Assembly (NCBI RefSeq): GCF_036997485.1
Contig: NZ_JAWLPU010000001.1
Span: 1,116,001-1,180,000, forward strand
Direction: 5' to 3'
Source: Brachyspira pilosicoli
Lineage (GTDB): Bacteria > Spirochaetota > Brachyspiria > Brachyspirales > Brachyspiraceae
DNA length: 64,000 bases
The notes under the pieces were generated by a model that made no database searches, was not told where the DNA came from, and saw nothing but the letters and a program-made list of their open reading frames with translations. Position 1 is the stretch's first letter. Each line of letters opens with the position of its first letter. Shown piece by piece: positions 25,028-34,538 of this stretch. The position numbers and the translations under genes are program-made.

Positions 25028-27100
25028 CTAAATATTCATTTCTTTCTTTAAATAATTCGCTTTAATAACAAAGTCCTCATTCTCTCTAAAAAACTCTTCT
25101 CTATCCATCTTTAATAATTCACGCATCTCGTCTTTTGCCTTACGCATAATCTCAGCATCTTTTACAATATTTCCAAGCTTAAAATCTGCTATACCGCTTT
25201 GCTTATCACCCAAAAATTCACCTGCCCCGCGTAATTCTAAATCTTTTTCAGCTATCCTAAACCCGTCAGTAGTTTCACATATTATATTAACTCTCTCTTT
25301 TATTATATCATTAAGCTCGCTATGAAGTATTAAGTAACAATAGCCAAGTTTATCGCCGCGTCCAACTCTTCCTCTAAGCTGATGTAGCTGCGATAATCCA
25401 AAACGCTCTGCACCTTCTATTAGTATTGTCGTGGCGTTGGGGTTGTCTATACCTACCTCAATTACTGTTGTTGAAAAAAGCACCTTTATATCACCGCTTG
25501 AAAACCTATTCATAATATACTCTTTCTCTTCATCTTTCATTTTGCCATGTATTATTTCTATGTTGATGTTTTCAAAATAGGTTTGCTTGGCTCTTTCAAA
25601 TTCACTCGATAAAGTTATTATACTGCTGTCATCATTCTCTATAAAAGGAAAAACCACATACCCCTGCTCACCTTTCAATATCCTGCTTTTTAAAAACTTA
25701 TAACAATGGTCTCTTTCGTATAACTCTTTATATTTTGTAAGCACTCCCTTTCTTCCTTTCGGCATACTCTTAATAATAGATAAATCCAACTCTCCAAACA
25801 AAGTTAAAGCTAAAGACTGAGGTATTGGAGTTGCCGTCATTAATAGATAATCAACATTATTTCCTTTTGATAGTAACTTATTTCTCTGATTAACTCCAAA
25901 TCTCTGTTGTTCATCAACTATTGCATAAGAAAGATTTTTAAATACAACTTCGTCATATAGTATAGAGTGAGTGCCTACTAATATATGCGTTTTGCCTTCT
26001 CTAAGTCTTTTTAATGTATATGCCCTTTCATTTTGACTAACAGAAGAAGTAAGTATATCAATCTTAATAACATCTTCTAAGTTAGCATTTTTTATTATTT
26101 TTTTAAAAGTATAATAATGCTGAAGTGCTAATATTTCTGTGGGAGCTAAGAAAGCTGTTTGAAAATTAGATTCTGTTGGTATTAATGCTGTTAGAAATGC
26201 CACAATAGTTTTTCCAGCCCCAACATCTCCCTGAAGAAGCCTAAATAATTGCCTATTAGAAAACATATCTTTTTTTATCTCTTCTATAGCATTATTCTGG
26301 TCGTCTGTAAGTGTAAAACCTAAACTTAATTTTACTTTATCTAATAAATTACTGCTATTATACCTTTCTTCTTTTATAAGTATATTTGGTCTTCTCTCGC
26401 TTAAATGTATATACTGAAAAGTTAAAAACTCTTCAAATACTAAACTCTCTCTTGCCTCTTCTAATGCCTCAAAAGATGTAGGAAAATGCATCTCCATTAT
26501 AGAGCTTACAAAACTTTTTAATCTGTATTTTTTCTTAATAACCTTTGGTATATCATATTGCATATTCTTTTCAAATTTTTCTAATTCGCTTACAATTAAA
26601 GTTCTTAATTTTTTTTGAGATAGCCCTTCTGTAAGCGGATATATAGGCACTATTTTTCCGTAGGATAAAGAATTAGAAGAAGGCTTTTCAAACTCCACAA
26701 ACCTGCATTGCACTTTACCTCTCATATTACGTACAAACTTTCCCGTGAGATACAATTTTGCTCCTTTAGATGCACCTGCAGGAACTCGTCCTCCATATAT
26801 TGGCACTTCGCATAATGTGATGCCGTCTGTAACTATAATCAATGGCTTTTTTCTAAACTGAAAAGTAAAACTTCCCACATCTATAATTTCAACATACACT
26901 ACAGAGTTTTTATCCGGATTTTTTAATGCTTCATTTATCTTTAATGTGTTTCTTCTGTCTTCATAAGCTCTTGGAAAAAATGTTATTAAATCATAAAGTG
27001 TGAATATATTTTTTTTAGCGAGTGTTTCTGCGTATTTCGGTCCTACACCTTTTATATATTTTATATCTGTAGTGAAAATCTCTTTATTATAGTCTTTCAT
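25028..27100 (-). CDS. recG: ATP-dependent DNA helicase RecG
   Basis: RecG is a monomeric double-strand translocase that regresses stalled forks and processes Holliday junctions. The 690-residue protein has the N-terminal wedge/OB fold (YIKGVGPKYAETL at the start). Motif I is QGDVGAGKTIVAF (about residues 288-300), motif III MTATPIPQS and motif VI QLRGRVGRGD. The TRG-like region contains ERFGLSQLHQ. Motif II reads DEQQRFG where DEQHRFG is more usual. It is a single gene between a repeat and the divergent lepB operon. Confidence 0.95.
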   Translation of the reverse strand: MKDYNKEIFTTDIKYIKGVGPKYAETLAKKNIFTLYDLITFFPRAYEDRRNTLKINEALKNPDKNSVVYVEIIDVGSFTFQFRKKPLIIVTDGITLCEVPIYGGRVPAGASKGAKLYLTGKFVRNMRGKVQCRFVEFEKPSSNSLSYGKIVPIYPLTEGLSQKKLRTLIVSELEKFEKNMQYDIPKVIKKKYRLKSFVSSIMEMHFPTSFEALEEARESLVFEEFLTFQYIHLSERRPNILIKEERYNSSNLLDKVKLSLGFTLTDDQNNAIEEIKKDMFSNRQLFRLLQGDVGAGKTIVAFLTALIPTESNFQTAFLAPTEILALQHYYTFKKIIKNANLEDVIKIDILTSSVSQNERAYTLKRLREGKTHILVGTHSILYDEVVFKNLSYAIVDEQQRFGVNQRNKLLSKGNNVDYLLMTATPIPQSLALTLFGELDLSIIKSMPKGRKGVLTKYKELYERDHCYKFLKSRILKGEQGYVVFPFIENDDSSIITLSSEFERAKQTYFENINIEIIHGKMKDEEKEYIMNRFSSGDIKVLFSTTVIEVGIDNPNATTILIEGAERFGLSQLHQLRGRVGRGDKLGYCYLILHSELNDIIKERVNIICETTDGFRIAEKDLELRGAGEFLGDKQSGIADFKLGNIVKDAEIMRKAKDEMRELLKMDREEFFRENEDFVIKANYLKKEMNI

Positions 27101-27270
27101 ATATTATCAACCGTTTTGTAGTAAATATATATTATTTCAGCATAAAATTCTATAATAATAAATATAGTATTTTATTAAAAATAAGTTAAAATAAAAAAAA
27201 TTAGTAATTCTAATACATTAATTTTTATACTTTTCAATAACTCCTAAACATAAAATACATATAATTCAAG

Positions 27271-27299
27271 TTGATTTTTTATGTATACTATTATATAAT
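27271..27299 (+). promoter_or_regulatory. Promoter of lepB
   Basis: TTGATT (27271-27276), a 17-base spacer and TATAAT (27294-27299). The GAAGG RBS of lepB follows. Confidence 0.65.
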
Positions 27300-27332
27300 T
27301 CTACATTAATATTTAGAGAAGGTGCTTATTTT

Positions 27333-28379
27333 ATGGAAAACCCTATAAAAAATATTACAGATATCATAATAGGCGAATGCAGAACTTTTAAACATACACT
27401 AAAAGAAATTTTATACGCAATAGTAATAGTGCTGATTATAAACACATTTTTAATACAAAACTATCAAATTCCAACAGGCTCTATGATACCAATTATCATG
27501 CCTGGAGACAGATTATTTGCAAATAGATTTGTTTACGGTGTGAAACTTCCATTTACAGATGGGCTTTTAGGTTATAGACTTCCTAAAATAAAATCGCCTC
27601 AAAGAGGAGACTTAGTTGTATTTAGAGCACCTCCTTCATCTACTTTTGGATGCGAATCTTCTATGCCGTATTATGAACCTTCTCCTTTTGTGCAGATGCT
27701 GAAATTACCTGTAATGATATTTTCACTTACTCCTTTTAATTGGGACCCAAGATTTTTAGTTGCAGATTTTTTAGGCGAAAAACTCACAGGCGGAAATCAT
27801 CTTGCTCCTGCTAAGTTATTTTTTGGGCTTAAAGCTGTAGATTTAGACCCTAGAAAAGAGTTTGTTAAGAGGGTAATTGCTACTGCTGGTGAAACTGTAG
27901 AAATTAGAGAAAAAAAGATAATTATAAATGGAGATGAAATAGAAGATAAATGGGGGTATTTCTATTATGGAGAGAGAGACTTTGTGCCTATTATAGATAT
28001 ATATGGACCTGTTTATGTGCCAAAAAAAGGTGATGTTATAATATTTAAAAAGATAGTCGATAGAGAAGATTATTATAATGACCTTAAATCTTTTGAAGTA
28101 TATATTAATGATAAAATAGTTAGCGATGATATAAAACTATTTTTCTGGATGAATATATATATACCTTATGCTAAAGACAGACCTGATGAATATATATACA
28201 ATGTCCCTGAAGATTATTTCTTTGTAATGGGAGATAACAGAGATCAAAGCTGTGACAGCAGAATGTGGGGACTTGTGCCTTATAGACTCATTAAGGGGCA
28301 GCCTATGATTGCTTGGATACAATCAAAAAGACCTGATGATGTACCTCAAGGTTTCTTCAAATACTTTATTATAAAATAA
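27333..28379 (+). CDS. lepB: Signal peptidase I
   Basis: This is a membrane-bound serine protease that removes signal peptides from exported proteins. One membrane helix (about residues 25-43) precedes the catalytic serine, Ser50 in PTGSMIP. The general-base lysine is Lys179 in FVKRVIATAGETV. The GDNRDQSCDSRMWG box lies near the C-terminus. At 348 residues it is longer than Gram-positive enzymes, with an insertion between the serine and lysine boxes (about residues 100-165), as in many Gram-negative forms. The 28393 gene begins 13 bases after the stop. Confidence 0.93.
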   Translation: MENPIKNITDIIIGECRTFKHTLKEILYAIVIVLIINTFLIQNYQIPTGSMIPIIMPGDRLFANRFVYGVKLPFTDGLLGYRLPKIKSPQRGDLVVFRAPPSSTFGCESSMPYYEPSPFVQMLKLPVMIFSLTPFNWDPRFLVADFLGEKLTGGNHLAPAKLFFGLKAVDLDPRKEFVKRVIATAGETVEIREKKIIINGDEIEDKWGYFYYGERDFVPIIDIYGPVYVPKKGDVIIFKKIVDREDYYNDLKSFEVYINDKIVSDDIKLFFWMNIYIPYAKDRPDEYIYNVPEDYFFVMGDNRDQSCDSRMWGLVPYRLIKGQPMIAWIQSKRPDDVPQGFFKYFIIK

Positions 28380-28392
28380 GTGAATATATATT

Positions 28393-30033
28393 ATGTATAG
28401 CCAAATATCAAAAGATACATTAAAAGAGTTGTTAAAAATTTGGAAAGCAAAAAATATAGATGATTTAAAAAATAAAACTGATAATATATCTTTAATTTCA
28501 TATAAGTTTTTTCTTTTAAATAAAGAAGAAAAAGAAATAGTTTATTTTGTTATTAACAATTATGATAAAGAAATAAATTCTATAGATATTGCATATTCGC
28601 TTAAATATACTCAAAAACAATTACCAGTATTTTTTAATTATATAGATGATATAAAAAAATCTGGGCTTCTATATTTAAAAATGAAAAGAAGAAAGCTTAA
28701 TGCTAATGATGATACATTAAATTTCTTGCCGAATATTAAAGAATTATTAGAAACAATTATTTTAAAAGAAAACACAAAAAAAATAGAAAATTACATAGAT
28801 GTTAAATACAACATAGCAACATATAAAAAATATCTAAAGAAAATAATATCCATATACGAAAACGGCGGTATAATAGAAAATACAAAAATAAAAATTACAA
28901 ATGATGAATTATTAGATTTGTGTAAGGCTAATATAGTTACATTATATTTTGCAAAAGAAAATTCAAAGGCATTTATAGCAATCAATAATATTAATGTGAT
29001 AAATACAATAGAAAAATCTTTAGAAGATAGTGTGTCTTCTTCTATTTTTATATATAATCATCTTAATATATTAAATGATATAGAAAATTTTATTTATGAA
29101 GTAGATATTCAAAAAATAAATGTAGAAAATATTAATTTAGAGTTTTTGAGTAATAATATAAACTATAATACAATAGTTGATATTTGCCTAAAGCTTGATT
29201 TGATAATAATAGATAATAAAGGCTTTATATCTTTAGAAAGTGATAATGTAAAGACATTTATATCACTTGATATAGAAAAAAGAAGAGATACTATATTAAA
29301 ACAAATTTTTAAAAACCATCTGGAATATCAAAACAAAATATTTCAAATATTAGAAGATAATGAAAGCATATCTAAAACTAAATTACTATTAGAATTAAAA
29401 GAAAAAAATAATATATCTCCAGAAACTTATAATAATATATTATATACAATGTTTATTTTTGGACTTGTTGAAGCTTCTTTTTATGAGGGAGCTATTATTG
29501 CATTAAAAAGCATAAAAGATATAAAAAATAATTCAAAAAAATGTTTTATTAACAGCAATTTTGAAATAACTTTAATTAATCATAATGCTTTTGATGATGA
29601 TTTTATTTATATGTGTAATTTATATTTTGAGCTTGAAAAAAATGAAAGTGTTTATACTTATAAAATCACAGAAGATAAAATATTAAAAGCAAAAACTATT
29701 ATAAATGATACTAATTCTAAGTATAGTTTCAACAATTTTTTAGTCAAATTAAAATCTGTATTAAATGAATATTCTCTTACAATTCCAAAGCATGTAGAGA
29801 GTAATATTAACAGATGGTATGAGAGAGGAATTATATCTTCAATATATGAAAACATTACTTTGATAAATATAAAAGATAAAGACAAACTTGAAGAGATAGT
29901 TTATGAAGCAAACAGAAAAGGAATGAATATAAAAAAAATTAATGATGAATATGCTATATTAAAATATAATTCTGTAAGCAAAAAGACTTTAACAAAATTT
30001 TTAAGACAAAGAAGAATAATAGTAACTTTTTAA
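28393..30033 (+). CDS. Winged-helix-rich protein resembling helicase-associated (XPB/Ssl2-type) domain proteins
   Basis: This 546-residue soluble protein has no clear enzyme motif. The first 100 residues and the region around 325-370 look like winged-helix units. The C-terminal part (about 385-545) follows the pattern of the helicase_C_3/XPB-like module found in stand-alone proteins of other bacteria. It has INSNFEITLINH, then YKITEDKILKA, then LTIPKHVESNINRWYERG and a final strand near YAILKYN. I infer a nucleic-acid or chromatin-associated role. It directly follows lepB but is unlikely to share its function. Confidence 0.5.
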   Translation: MYSQISKDTLKELLKIWKAKNIDDLKNKTDNISLISYKFFLLNKEEKEIVYFVINNYDKEINSIDIAYSLKYTQKQLPVFFNYIDDIKKSGLLYLKMKRRKLNANDDTLNFLPNIKELLETIILKENTKKIENYIDVKYNIATYKKYLKKIISIYENGGIIENTKIKITNDELLDLCKANIVTLYFAKENSKAFIAINNINVINTIEKSLEDSVSSSIFIYNHLNILNDIENFIYEVDIQKINVENINLEFLSNNINYNTIVDICLKLDLIIIDNKGFISLESDNVKTFISLDIEKRRDTILKQIFKNHLEYQNKIFQILEDNESISKTKLLLELKEKNNISPETYNNILYTMFIFGLVEASFYEGAIIALKSIKDIKNNSKKCFINSNFEITLINHNAFDDDFIYMCNLYFELEKNESVYTYKITEDKILKAKTIINDTNSKYSFNNFLVKLKSVLNEYSLTIPKHVESNINRWYERGIISSIYENITLINIKDKDKLEEIVYEANRKGMNIKKINDEYAILKYNSVSKKTLTKFLRQRRIIVTF

Positions 30034-30039
30034 TTTTTG

Positions 30040-30247
30040 TTATTTATATAAACAATTATATTTTTTAATACAAGTTTTTTATTCAACTTTTTCCCGCCTT
30101 CGCACCACAGGCACTTCCTTCGGTCGCTCTGCGGACTTCGTCAAAGTTTTCGCCCTTCGGGTACGCTTCGCAGGGGGCAAAGCCATGCAAATAACTAAAA
30201 TATAAAACAAATTTTGACAAACTTAAAAAATTTAAGTATAATTTTTC
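30040..30247 (+). repeat. GC-rich intergenic mosaic repeat, copy 6
   Basis: This is a short version without the AT-rich centre. It has left end TATATAAACAATTATATT, TTCAACTTTTTCCCGCC, GGCACTTCCTTCGGTCGC, CGCCCTTCGGGTACGCTTCG and GGCAAAGCCATGCAAATAAC, then right end TTGACAAACTTAAAAAATTT. It fills the gap before queA, so the queA promoter may lie in its right end. Confidence 0.8.
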
Positions 30248-30266
30248 GTAAAAGAGAAATATTTTT

Positions 30267-31343
30267 ATGATAGATTATTTAAATAGAGAAACTTATAATT
30301 TTTATTTACCAGAAAATTTAATAGCAACCACTCCAAATTATGAGAGAGACCATTGCAAGTTAATGACAATTAGTAAAAACACAGGAGAAATAGAGCATAG
30401 AATTTTCTCAGATATTATTAATTATTTAAACAAAGATGATATATTGGTTCTTAATGACAGCAAAGTAATACCTGCAAGAATATACGCTAAAAAAAATACA
30501 GGCGGAAATGCAGAGATACTTCTTCTAAATAAATTCAATAACAGCGAAGATTTATGGGAATGCTTAATAAAAGGAAAAAATATAAAAGAAAATGATGTAC
30601 TGTATTTGGATTATAGTCATATAGAAAGCATCGGAATAATTGAAGCTTCTATAATAAAAGATAATATATCAACAAAATTAATAAAGTTTTCAAAACCTCT
30701 TACTTCCAGTATATTAGATACAATCGGTAAAATACCTCTTCCTCCGTATATAATACAAAGCAGAAAGAAAAAAGGCGAAGACGAATATAATGAAAAAGAT
30801 AAAGAGTTCTATCAAAATGTATATGCTAAAAATGAGGGAAGTATTGCTTCACCTACTTCAGGACTTCATTTTACCAAAGAACTTTTAGAAGGAATTAAAT
30901 CTATTGGTGTTACAATTTGCTATGTTACTTTGCATGTTGGCTTTTCCACTTTTAACCCTATAAAAGAAGAAGATTTAAAAAAACATGTTATGCATGAAGA
31001 AAAATTTTCTATACCAAAAGAAACTGCAAGTATAATAATAAATGCTAAAAAAGATGGGAGAAGAATAGTGTCATGCGGAACTACTGTGGCAAGAGTTTTG
31101 GAAAGTGAATATAATGATTTTAATTTTAATAGATTAGAAGGCTCTACAAATATTTTTATATATCCACCGTATAAGTTTAAATGTGTAGATGCTCTTATTA
31201 CAAACTTCCACACCCCGCACTCTACGCTTCTTGCTATGGTTAGTGCTTTTGCCGGTTATGATAATATTATGAATGCATACAAAATTGCCGTGGAAAATAA
31301 TTATCGTTTTTTCTCTTATGGAGATGCTACTTTTTTGTATTAG
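30267..31343 (+). CDS. queA: S-adenosylmethionine:tRNA ribosyltransferase-isomerase
   Basis: QueA transfers and isomerises the ribosyl part of SAM onto preQ1-modified tRNA, giving epoxyqueuosine at position 34. The 358-residue protein starts LNRETYNFYLPENLIAT and shows DDILVLNDSKVIPARI, KIPLPPYI, GSIASPTSGLHFT and ALITNFHTPHSTLLAMVSAFAG (shortened here by position, about residues 308-329). The size is slightly above the usual 340-350. AGAG lies upstream of the ATG. It is flanked by mosaic repeats on both sides; no preQ1 riboswitch is seen. Confidence 0.95.
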   Translation: MIDYLNRETYNFYLPENLIATTPNYERDHCKLMTISKNTGEIEHRIFSDIINYLNKDDILVLNDSKVIPARIYAKKNTGGNAEILLLNKFNNSEDLWECLIKGKNIKENDVLYLDYSHIESIGIIEASIIKDNISTKLIKFSKPLTSSILDTIGKIPLPPYIIQSRKKKGEDEYNEKDKEFYQNVYAKNEGSIASPTSGLHFTKELLEGIKSIGVTICYVTLHVGFSTFNPIKEEDLKKHVMHEEKFSIPKETASIIINAKKDGRRIVSCGTTVARVLESEYNDFNFNRLEGSTNIFIYPPYKFKCVDALITNFHTPHSTLLAMVSAFAGYDNIMNAYKIAVENNYRFFSYGDATFLY

Positions 31344-31395
31344 ATATAATTTTGGGATACTTAGTTTTAAAAACTTTAAATATTTAGTTTTGAAA

Positions 31396-31765
31396 CAAGT
31401 CTAATATATAGCTAAAAAAGTATATTTTGTTATATGATTTTTTTATTCAACTTTTTCCCGCCGCAAAAAGTTGCAAAAAGTGCAAAATATGAAATTAATA
31501 TTAAATAATACTAATTATATTTTATAAATATCTAAGATAAAATTATATATTTCAGTTAAAATAAAGCCTTTTGGTTCTTTATGGCAATACCTAAATGTAC
31601 TTCCTTCGGTCGCCTTGAAAGACTCCTTTCAGTCGCAAAAGAAGCGGGGGCTACACTACGGGCACGTTTCGCAGGTGGCAAAGCCCAGCAAATAATTAAA
31701 ATAACAAACTAAGTTTTGACAAACTTAAAAATTTCCAGCATATACCTAAACTATACCTAAACAAA
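31396..31765 (+). repeat. GC-rich intergenic mosaic repeat, copy 7
   Basis: This fills most of the 500-base gap between queA and the AAA+ gene. It has left end TATAGCTAAAAAAGTATATT, CCGCCGCAAAAAGTTGCAAA, an AT-rich centre, CTTCCTTCGGTCGCCTTGAA units, CGGGCACGTTTCGCAGG and CAAAGCCCAGCAAATAATT. The right end repeats CTATACCTAAAC twice. Confidence 0.8.
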
Positions 31766-31843
31766 TTACCATTTGACTTTTTGTATAATTGATTTATCAT
31801 AATACACAATGCATTTATTGAATATTTTTTATTAGAGGAAAAT

Positions 31844-32698
31844 ATGGAAAAGATAAAGATAGAAAATGTAGAGCTTACATTATCTCACCCAGATAATTTA
31901 AATATAAAATGGACAGGACAAAATGATTTAGTAAGGCAGATAATGGCTTCTTGGCATATAATATCCGAAGATGACATACCATTGAATCCAAGAATTGTGG
32001 GTAAGCCCGGAGCTGGAAAAACTACTCTTTCATATTATGTTGCTAAAGAGCTTCTTAAAAGAGATGTTTATATATTTCAATGTACAGTAGACACTAGACC
32101 AGAGGATTTAATAATAATACCTGTAATATCAGAAAATAATACTATAAGCTATCATGCTTCAAGTTTGGTTACTGCGATGATTAAGGGGGGGGTTGCCATA
32201 CTCGACGAAGGAAACAGAATGAGTGAGAAAACTTGGGCTTCACTTGCTCCGCTCCTTGATGACAGAAGATATGTTGAAAGTGTTATTGCGGGTATAAAAA
32301 TTAAGGCTCATCCAGATTTTAGAGTGATAGTTACAATGAATGATGATGCGAGTACTTTTGAGCTTCCTGAATATATACACTCTCGTTTGCAGCCTACAAT
32401 AGAGCTTCCTTTTCCAGATGTTAAAGAAGAGTATGATATATTAAAAATGAATCTTCCTTTTGCTGATGATGAAATATTAAAAATTACTGTTGGTTTTTTA
32501 CAGAAGTCGCATATACATAATGCTTCTTTTTCTGTGAGAGATGGTATTAGTATGGCAAGGTATGCTATGAAGCTTTATAACAGTAATATTGCTCATAGCA
32601 AAGATTCTGCTTTTTTAATAGCTTTAAAATCTGTGCTTGGAAATGAAGGTATTAGAATATTATCACTAAATATTGATGAGAATAACAAAGATGAATAA
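31844..32698 (+). CDS. MoxR-like AAA+ ATPase
   Basis: This 284-residue single-domain AAA+ ATPase has Walker A GKPGAGKTT (about residues 52-60), Walker B AILDEGNRM (about 116-124), sensor 1 in VIVTMNDD (about 161-168) and an arginine in HSRLQP. The early WTGQNDLVRQIMASW matches the N-linker of MoxR/AAA_5 proteins. Such ATPases usually act with vWA-domain proteins to remodel or load metals into targets. No vWA gene is adjacent. DUF5682 and DUF4132 genes in the window are candidate partners from known operons elsewhere. AGAGGAAA precedes the ATG. It overlaps thiE at the 3' end. Confidence 0.8.
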   Translation: MEKIKIENVELTLSHPDNLNIKWTGQNDLVRQIMASWHIISEDDIPLNPRIVGKPGAGKTTLSYYVAKELLKRDVYIFQCTVDTRPEDLIIIPVISENNTISYHASSLVTAMIKGGVAILDEGNRMSEKTWASLAPLLDDRRYVESVIAGIKIKAHPDFRVIVTMNDDASTFELPEYIHSRLQPTIELPFPDVKEEYDILKMNLPFADDEILKITVGFLQKSHIHNASFSVRDGISMARYAMKLYNSNIAHSKDSAFLIALKSVLGNEGIRILSLNIDENNKDE

Positions 32699-33380
32699 TT
32701 TTAAAAATTTAAAAAACAAAAAAGATAAAAGAGATTATTTAAAAGAGAATTATTTTAATAAGTCTATATACTGCGTTACTGCTGAAGATTTTTCTAAGGG
32801 AAGAAACAATATTGAAGTAGTAGGCTCTATGCTTGAGGCGGGTATAAAGATTATTCAATATAGAGAAAAAGAGAACCCTAAAAAATATATGCGTGAGAAG
32901 TATGAAGAGTGCGTTAAGATAAGAGAGATGACAAAAAAGAGTAATGCATTATTTATAGTAGATGATTATGCTGATTTGGCTTTGGCAGTGGAAGCTGATG
33001 GGGTGCATATTGGGCAAAATGACATGCCAATAGAAGTGGTTAGAAAGATTGTTGGCGATGATATGATTATAGGGCTTTCTACAAAAAATATTGATGAGGC
33101 TAATGAGGCTTTTAATAGCAGTGCTGATTATATTGGGGTTGGTCCTATATTTGACACTAATACTAAAATTGATGCTGATAATGCTGTGGGTTTTGAGTAT
33201 TTAGATTATATTGCTAAAAATATTGATATGCCTTTTGTTTGTATAGGAGGCATTAAACTTAATAATATGGATTTGCTTATAGAGCATAATGCAAAATGTT
33301 TATGCATGCTCACTGAGATTGTTGCTTCTGATGATATTAAAAATAAATGCGAAACTTTAATAAAAAAAATGCATTCTTAA
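32691..33380 (+). CDS. thiE: Thiamine-phosphate synthase
   Basis: ThiE joins HMP-pyrophosphate and thiazole phosphate into thiamine phosphate. I use the ATG at 32691 (229 residues), which overlaps the AAA+ stop. A TTG/ATG pair at 32673/32676 is possible but no RBS decides. TIM-barrel motifs are present: IIQYREKE (phosphate and pyrimidine site), VDDYADLALAVEADGVHIGQND, GLSTKN, GVGPIFDTNTK and CIGGI. The N-terminus is about 25 residues longer than in B. subtilis ThiE and very basic. No TPP riboswitch and no other thi gene are seen nearby. Confidence 0.9.
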   Translation: MNNFKNLKNKKDKRDYLKENYFNKSIYCVTAEDFSKGRNNIEVVGSMLEAGIKIIQYREKENPKKYMREKYEECVKIREMTKKSNALFIVDDYADLALAVEADGVHIGQNDMPIEVVRKIVGDDMIIGLSTKNIDEANEAFNSSADYIGVGPIFDTNTKIDADNAVGFEYLDYIAKNIDMPFVCIGGIKLNNMDLLIEHNAKCLCMLTEIVASDDIKNKCETLIKKMHS

Positions 33381-34207
33381 TAATAATATTTTTTATTGTT
33401 TTATTTGTTTTTCTATGTATTCTAAAAAATGATAAAGAGGCTTTGTTTATAGATGAGGCTTCTATTGAGGCATTTATTAAAAACTCTAACACTCAAATAA
33501 TATATGATTATATAAAGTTTAGAGAAGATGTTTTTGTTGTTGGATATAATAATAAAGATTATATAAAAAATGTTTTTCCAAGTGCTAAGTTTATAAGCGA
33601 GTTTCGTTTTAGAATATATTCAAAATTAAGAAAAAATATATTATGCTTTTTTAGCGATGATAGTTTAATAGAATATGCTTACAAAAATAAGATATACTAT
33701 TATAAAGTTGTACTAAATATTAATGACATAAAAAAAGAAGAATATATTACATTAAAAGATTCTAATAATTCAAAAATTTTTTTATCTGTTACAAATAATA
33801 ATTATACTGAAAATAATATTGATAAAGATTTGATAAAAGTTTTGGACGGCGACACTATAACATATAATAATAATGTTTACAGGTTTATAGGAATTGATGC
33901 TCCAGAATTGGAACAAGTTTATGGAAAAGAGGCTAAAGATTATGTTTCTAATTTAATAAAAAATAGTGAAAAAGTGTCTATGCTTGTTTCTTCTTATGAT
34001 ATATTTGATAGGATATTATGTCATATTTTAGTTGATGATGTGCCTTTAGCTTATTATATGATAGAAGAAAAATTAGCAAAAGAGACTGTATTGAAATATG
34101 GAGATAATGGTTTTAGTGAAATTGGAAGTAATATAGTTTATTTATCTAAGTTTCAGGAAAGGAGAAAGTTTATAGACCCATCGAGATACAGAAGAGAAAA
34201 TAGATAG
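33347..34207 (+). CDS. Membrane-anchored thermonuclease (SNase-like) protein
   Basis: This 286-residue protein has a basic start and one membrane helix (about residues 10-27). An extracytoplasmic region of unknown fold follows (about 30-160), then a C-terminal staphylococcal-nuclease domain. The catalytic set can be seen: KVLDGDTI (Asp21 equivalent), YRFIGIDAPELE (Arg35, Asp40, Glu43) and FDRILCHI (Arg87). It is expected to cleave DNA or RNA with Ca2+ outside the cytoplasm. The ATG overlaps the end of thiE by 34 bases with no RBS of its own, so translation probably depends on thiE. Confidence 0.82.
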   Translation: MRNFNKKNAFLIIIFFIVLFVFLCILKNDKEALFIDEASIEAFIKNSNTQIIYDYIKFREDVFVVGYNNKDYIKNVFPSAKFISEFRFRIYSKLRKNILCFFSDDSLIEYAYKNKIYYYKVVLNINDIKKEEYITLKDSNNSKIFLSVTNNNYTENNIDKDLIKVLDGDTITYNNNVYRFIGIDAPELEQVYGKEAKDYVSNLIKNSEKVSMLVSSYDIFDRILCHILVDDVPLAYYMIEEKLAKETVLKYGDNGFSEIGSNIVYLSKFQERRKFIDPSRYRRENR

Positions 34208-34237
34208 TTTTGTTAATTACTACTTAAAACAATGATT

Positions 34238-34530
34238 TTTTAGTATATATAAACAATCATATTTTGTTGTATAAGCTTTATTTTATTCAACTTTTTCCCG
34301 CCGCAAAAAGTTGCAAAAAATGCAAGTTCTTCTGTTATAGAACAATAAAAAATTGAAAAAATATAATCATTTCAATATATACTAAAATCTTTAAGTTTAT
34401 CAATTTTTATTTATTTGAAGGCAAAAATATAGTTTATTAACAATATTATAAGTTGTTAATAAAAGTAAGCAATATCATACTGAAATGTGCTGAATCTTGC
34501 AGTTGACAAACTTAAGACTTTTAATATAAA
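34238..34530 (+). repeat. GC-rich intergenic mosaic repeat, copy 8 (decayed)
   Basis: This lies in the 331-base gap before the sialidase-fold gene. The left half is typical (TATATAAACAATCATATTTT, CCGCCGCAAAAAGTTGCAAA). The GC-rich right half is lost. The right end TTGACAAACTTAAGACTTTT is present just before the ATG at 34539. Confidence 0.7.
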
Positions 34531-34538
34531 CTAATATT

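Noticed and set aside
32500-32690. TPP riboswitch before thiE
   Set aside because: thiE overlaps the end of the AAA+ gene and no CTGAGA-type thi-box is present upstream.
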